In this document: piece after piece, positions 62,173 to 64,000 of the stretch
Numbering within the stretch: position 1 is the stretch's first letter
Layout of the letters: the number at the start of each line of letters is the position of its first letter
From: Alcanivorax sp. S6407
GTDB lineage: Bacteria; Pseudomonadota; Gammaproteobacteria; Pseudomonadales; Alcanivoracaceae
Direction of reading: 5' to 3'
Assembly (NCBI RefSeq): GCF_023016115.1
Contig: NZ_JALKBH010000002.1
Span: 582,624 to 646,623, forward strand
DNA: 64,000 bases
Position numbers and translations under genes: made by a program
Notes under the pieces: model-generated
Database searches by the model: none
Told to the model about the DNA's origin: nothing
Seen by the model: only the letters and a program-made list of their open reading frames with translations

Positions 62173-63048
62173 ATGTCAAAGGTTTACCTCAACGGCGCCT
62201 TCATGGCCCCGCAGGACGCACACATATCCCCCCTGGACCGGGGCTTTCTGTTTGCCGATGGCATCTATGAAGTCATCCCGGCCTACAACGGTGTGCTGTT
62301 CCGCTTTGAGGAACACCTGGTTCGCCTCGAGCGTTCCCTTTCCCAGGTGGCCATCACCAACCCGCATAGCCGCGAACAGTGGCGCCAGATCTGCGAAGAG
62401 CTGATAGAACATAACGGGGGCGGCAACCTGTCGGTCTACCTGCAAGTCACCCGGGGGGCCACCGAGAAACGCGACCATGCCTTCCCGAATCCTCCGGTGC
62501 CACCTACCGTATTCATGATGACCGGGCAGATTGCGGTTCCTGCTGCTGACAGCCCGGAAACCGCCGCCGGCTCGAAGGCCATTACCCTGGATGACATCCG
62601 CTGGGCACGTTGCGATATCAAATCCGTCTCGCTGTTGCCCAACAGCCTGCTACGCCAGCAAGCGGTGGCCGCCGGCGCCAGCGAGGCCATCCTGCTGCGC
62701 GACGGTTTCGTTACCGAAGGCTCTGCCAGCAATGTATTTATTGTGGCCAAGGGCACGGTCATCACTCCGCCCAAAAGCCATGCCATTCTTGGCGGAATCA
62801 CCCGCGACCTGGTTGTGGAATTGTGTCATCGCCACCATATACCGGTGGAGGAGCAGGAAATCACCGAGAGTCAGCTACGCCAGGCCGATGAAATCTGGTT
62901 TACCAGCTCCACCAAGGAAATTGTACCGGTGATCCAGCTCAACAATGCCCCGGTAGGCTCAGGGACACCGGGCCCACTGTGGAAAACCGTGGCCCGCCAC
63001 TACGTCAGTTTCAAACGCCGCCTGTGCGGCCACCAGGACCAGGAGTAA
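62173..63048 (+). CDS. class IV PLP-dependent aminotransferase (D-amino acid transaminase type)
   Basis: 291 residues from the ATG at 62173 (GGGAAAG upstream). Class IV fold with SPLDRGFLFADGIYEVIPAYNGVLFRFEEHLVRLERS, the PLP lysine in CDIKSVSLLPNSLLRQQA, and VTEGSASNVFIVAKG. The pattern suits D-alanine aminotransferase, which would supply D-glutamate or D-alanine for peptidoglycan, fitting its place after dacA. A branched-chain or 4-amino-4-deoxychorismate enzyme is less likely. Confidence 0.9.
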   Translation: MSKVYLNGAFMAPQDAHISPLDRGFLFADGIYEVIPAYNGVLFRFEEHLVRLERSLSQVAITNPHSREQWRQICEELIEHNGGGNLSVYLQVTRGATEKRDHAFPNPPVPPTVFMMTGQIAVPAADSPETAAGSKAITLDDIRWARCDIKSVSLLPNSLLRQQAVAAGASEAILLRDGFVTEGSASNVFIVAKGTVITPPKSHAILGGITRDLVVELCHRHHIPVEEQEITESQLRQADEIWFTSSTKEIVPVIQLNNAPVGSGTPGPLWKTVARHYVSFKRRLCGHQDQE

Positions 63049-63051
63049 CCC

Positions 63052-63321
63052 ATGGCCATCCAGGAACATCTGTGGGAATTTCCCCACGCCATGCAGCTTA
63101 AAGTCATGGGCGCCGCCGATGCGCCCCTGGAAGAAGCGCTGATCGAAATCCTTTCCAACCATCTGGAGGATTTCGAAGCCGAAGCGCACCTGACCAGCAA
63201 ACCGAGCAGCAAGGGCACCTTTGTCTCTTTCACTGCCCAGGTCGTCATGCGCCACCGCGGCCAGGTGGAAGCCATCTACAAGGCACTGAATGAGTGCCCC
63301 CATGTGAAGATGACGATTTAA
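63052..63321 (+). CDS. ybeD: DUF493 family protein YbeD
   Basis: 89 residues, standard length. Contains WEFPHAMQLKVMGAAD and SKGTFVSFTAQVVMRHRGQVEAIYKALNECPHVKMTI. A small ACT-like regulatory fold, usually between dacA and lipB; lipB is expected just beyond the window but is not directly next. AGGAG precedes the ATG. Confidence 0.95.
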   Translation: MAIQEHLWEFPHAMQLKVMGAADAPLEEALIEILSNHLEDFEAEAHLTSKPSSKGTFVSFTAQVVMRHRGQVEAIYKALNECPHVKMTI

Positions 63322-63322
63322 C

Positions 63323-63350
63323 GCCAAAGGCTGGACGCCGGATGCCTGAC
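63323..63350 (+). repeat. degenerate heptad tract, GCCTGAC word (left of inverted pair)
   Basis: Units GCCAAAG, GCTGGAC, GCCGGAT, GCCTGAC right after the ybeD stop. Inverted words are at 63501-63528. Confidence 0.75.
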
Positions 63351-63462
63351 GAGAAAGTCAAAATCCGGCGTACCTTCAACCGCCCCCGGACCGGCATGCG
63401 TTGATAAAAATCAAAGGCGAATCTTTCTCCTTCCCTCCAACACCACGGCCCCACCTGACATT

Positions 63463-63504
63463 GACGCAAAAGAAAAACCCCTGATTTTGTAGGGTTTTAG
63501 CGTC
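63463..63504 (+). terminator. terminator-like stem after ybeD
   Basis: GACGC..AAAACCC pairs with GGGTTTT..GCGTC around an AT-rich loop. A T-run follows only at 63530. Its position after the long envelope operon and between heptad arms copies the layout at 17.2 kb and 51.0 kb. Confidence 0.45.
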
Positions 63505-63528
63505 TGGCTTCTGGCGTCCGACATCTTG
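63501..63528 (-). repeat. degenerate heptad tract (right of inverted pair)
   Basis: Plus-strand units CGTCTGG, CTTCTGG, CGTCCGA, CATCTTG. The reverse complement matches the GCCTGAC-type left tract at most positions. Confidence 0.7.
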
Positions 63529-63677
63529 CATATTTTTTTCTGCATAGCCATTGATATGGCTCTTACACACGGTAACCGGACGTCACAGCCAGACACCGAA
63601 GCCCCACCAACCATGCCTTGGATTCGACCATTCGTCCCTTTAATTTGGTCTCATAACAAAAATTTTGGGGGCAACGC

Positions 63678-63974
63678 ATGAAAGTTCTTTCACTGCTCAG
63701 TCTGGTCGGCATCCTGCTGGTACTGGTGGGTTACAGCATTACGCCATCTGCCGAGCCAATCGCACGCATTCATACCATGCCTGCAGCCAAGGATATTGTC
63801 CCTGCAATGCCCCGCAGCCCCGACATCCTTCAGCGCGTCAACGGTGCCCCGGTGCATTTCGACGCTTTCAACACCATCAATCTTGAAGACGATGACGGCA
63901 TCGAATACGGCGTCAGTGTTCAGGAACTGAATCTTCATCTGGTCAACGAAAAAACCGGCAACCGCCTGATCTGA
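63678..63974 (+). CDS. small exported hypothetical protein
   Basis: 98 residues. An N-terminal hydrophobic segment (3-20) looks like a signal peptide or anchor, followed by a short acidic domain (INLEDDDGIEYGVSVQELNLHL). TTTTGGGGGCAACGC supplies a GGGGG ribosome site. I recognise no family. It sits alone after the envelope cluster, where lipB would be expected in many relatives. Confidence 0.7.
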   Translation: MKVLSLLSLVGILLVLVGYSITPSAEPIARIHTMPAAKDIVPAMPRSPDILQRVNGAPVHFDAFNTINLEDDDGIEYGVSVQELNLHLVNEKTGNRLI

Positions 63975-64000
63975 CCAGAACCAATCTGTTTGACTGTTGT

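Larger units (their letters stand above)
63322..63677. other. intergenic region between ybeD and the last small gene
   Basis: 356 bases without a credible gene. It holds an inverted heptad pair (63323-63350 and 63501-63528) and a terminator-like stem between the arms. The stretch just before the small gene is AT-rich and may hold its promoter. Confidence 0.65.

Overview
The window reads as chromosome of a GC-rich marine-type gammaproteobacterium. Gene content and order (miaB, ybeZ, ybeY, corC, lnt, leuS, lptE, holA, nadD, rsfS, rlmH, mrdA, rodA, rlpA, dacA, DUF493) match the conserved gammaproteobacterial cell-envelope cluster. The mix with sulfide oxidation, RhlA-like and lipid genes, and Pseudomonas-like REP palindromes, suggests Alcanivorax or a close relative. 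That taxonomic guess is inference. I found no rRNA, tRNA, CRISPR array, prophage or intact insertion sequence. Layout: 0-5 kb holds lemA with an M48 protease, a small unknown gene, an 0.8 kb gene-free repeat zone and a COG3146 acyltransferase. 5-12.9 kb holds a membrane cold-shock-domain protein, a sodium:solute symporter facing a membrane protein/sialidase pair, a START-domain protein, plsC, an SDR and a DUF938 methyltransferase. 12.9-20 kb holds a DUF1145 protein, rhlB-glpE, an OmpW porin, an unknown helical protein, PIN-PhoH, an ICMT-like methyltransferase and a YiiX-like hydrolase. 20-31 kb holds an M14 carboxypeptidase, a lipoprotein, a TorF-like porin with a textbook NtrC/sigma54 control region, an EEP nuclease, a porin with a PstS-like protein, sco-pcuAC, miaB and a duplicated beta-propeller lipoprotein. 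31-64 kb is the envelope cluster, interrupted by three insertions: a pseudo-rhomboid and three minus-strand genes between corC and lnt; a sulfide-oxidation operon (persulfide dioxygenase, SQR, SulP, DUF442) and ydcF between lnt and leuS; and a methyltransferase plus an RhlA-like/PilZ fusion between holA and proA. How genes work together: mrdA-rodA-mltB-rlpA-dacA build and remodel peptidoglycan; lptE, lnt and plsC serve the outer membrane and lipoproteins; ybeY, rsfS, rlmH, ybeZ and leuS serve ribosomes and translation; the sulfur genes would take sulfide to persulfide to sulfite and export or exchange anions. The most unusual feature is between genes. More than twenty intergenic tracts are degenerate tandem repeats with one fixed period of seven bases but with several different 'words' (GTAGCTT, GTTAACA, GTTGAAA, GAGTTTC, GCCTGAC, CACGCAA, CGTGTTG). 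They often occur as inverted pairs around terminators, start regions or REP-like palindromes. I know of no described proteobacterial family like this; cyanobacterial heptanucleotide STRR repeats are the nearest analogue I can name. Many start codons here are TTG or GTG with a good Shine-Dalgarno sequence, and I have adjusted starts accordingly.
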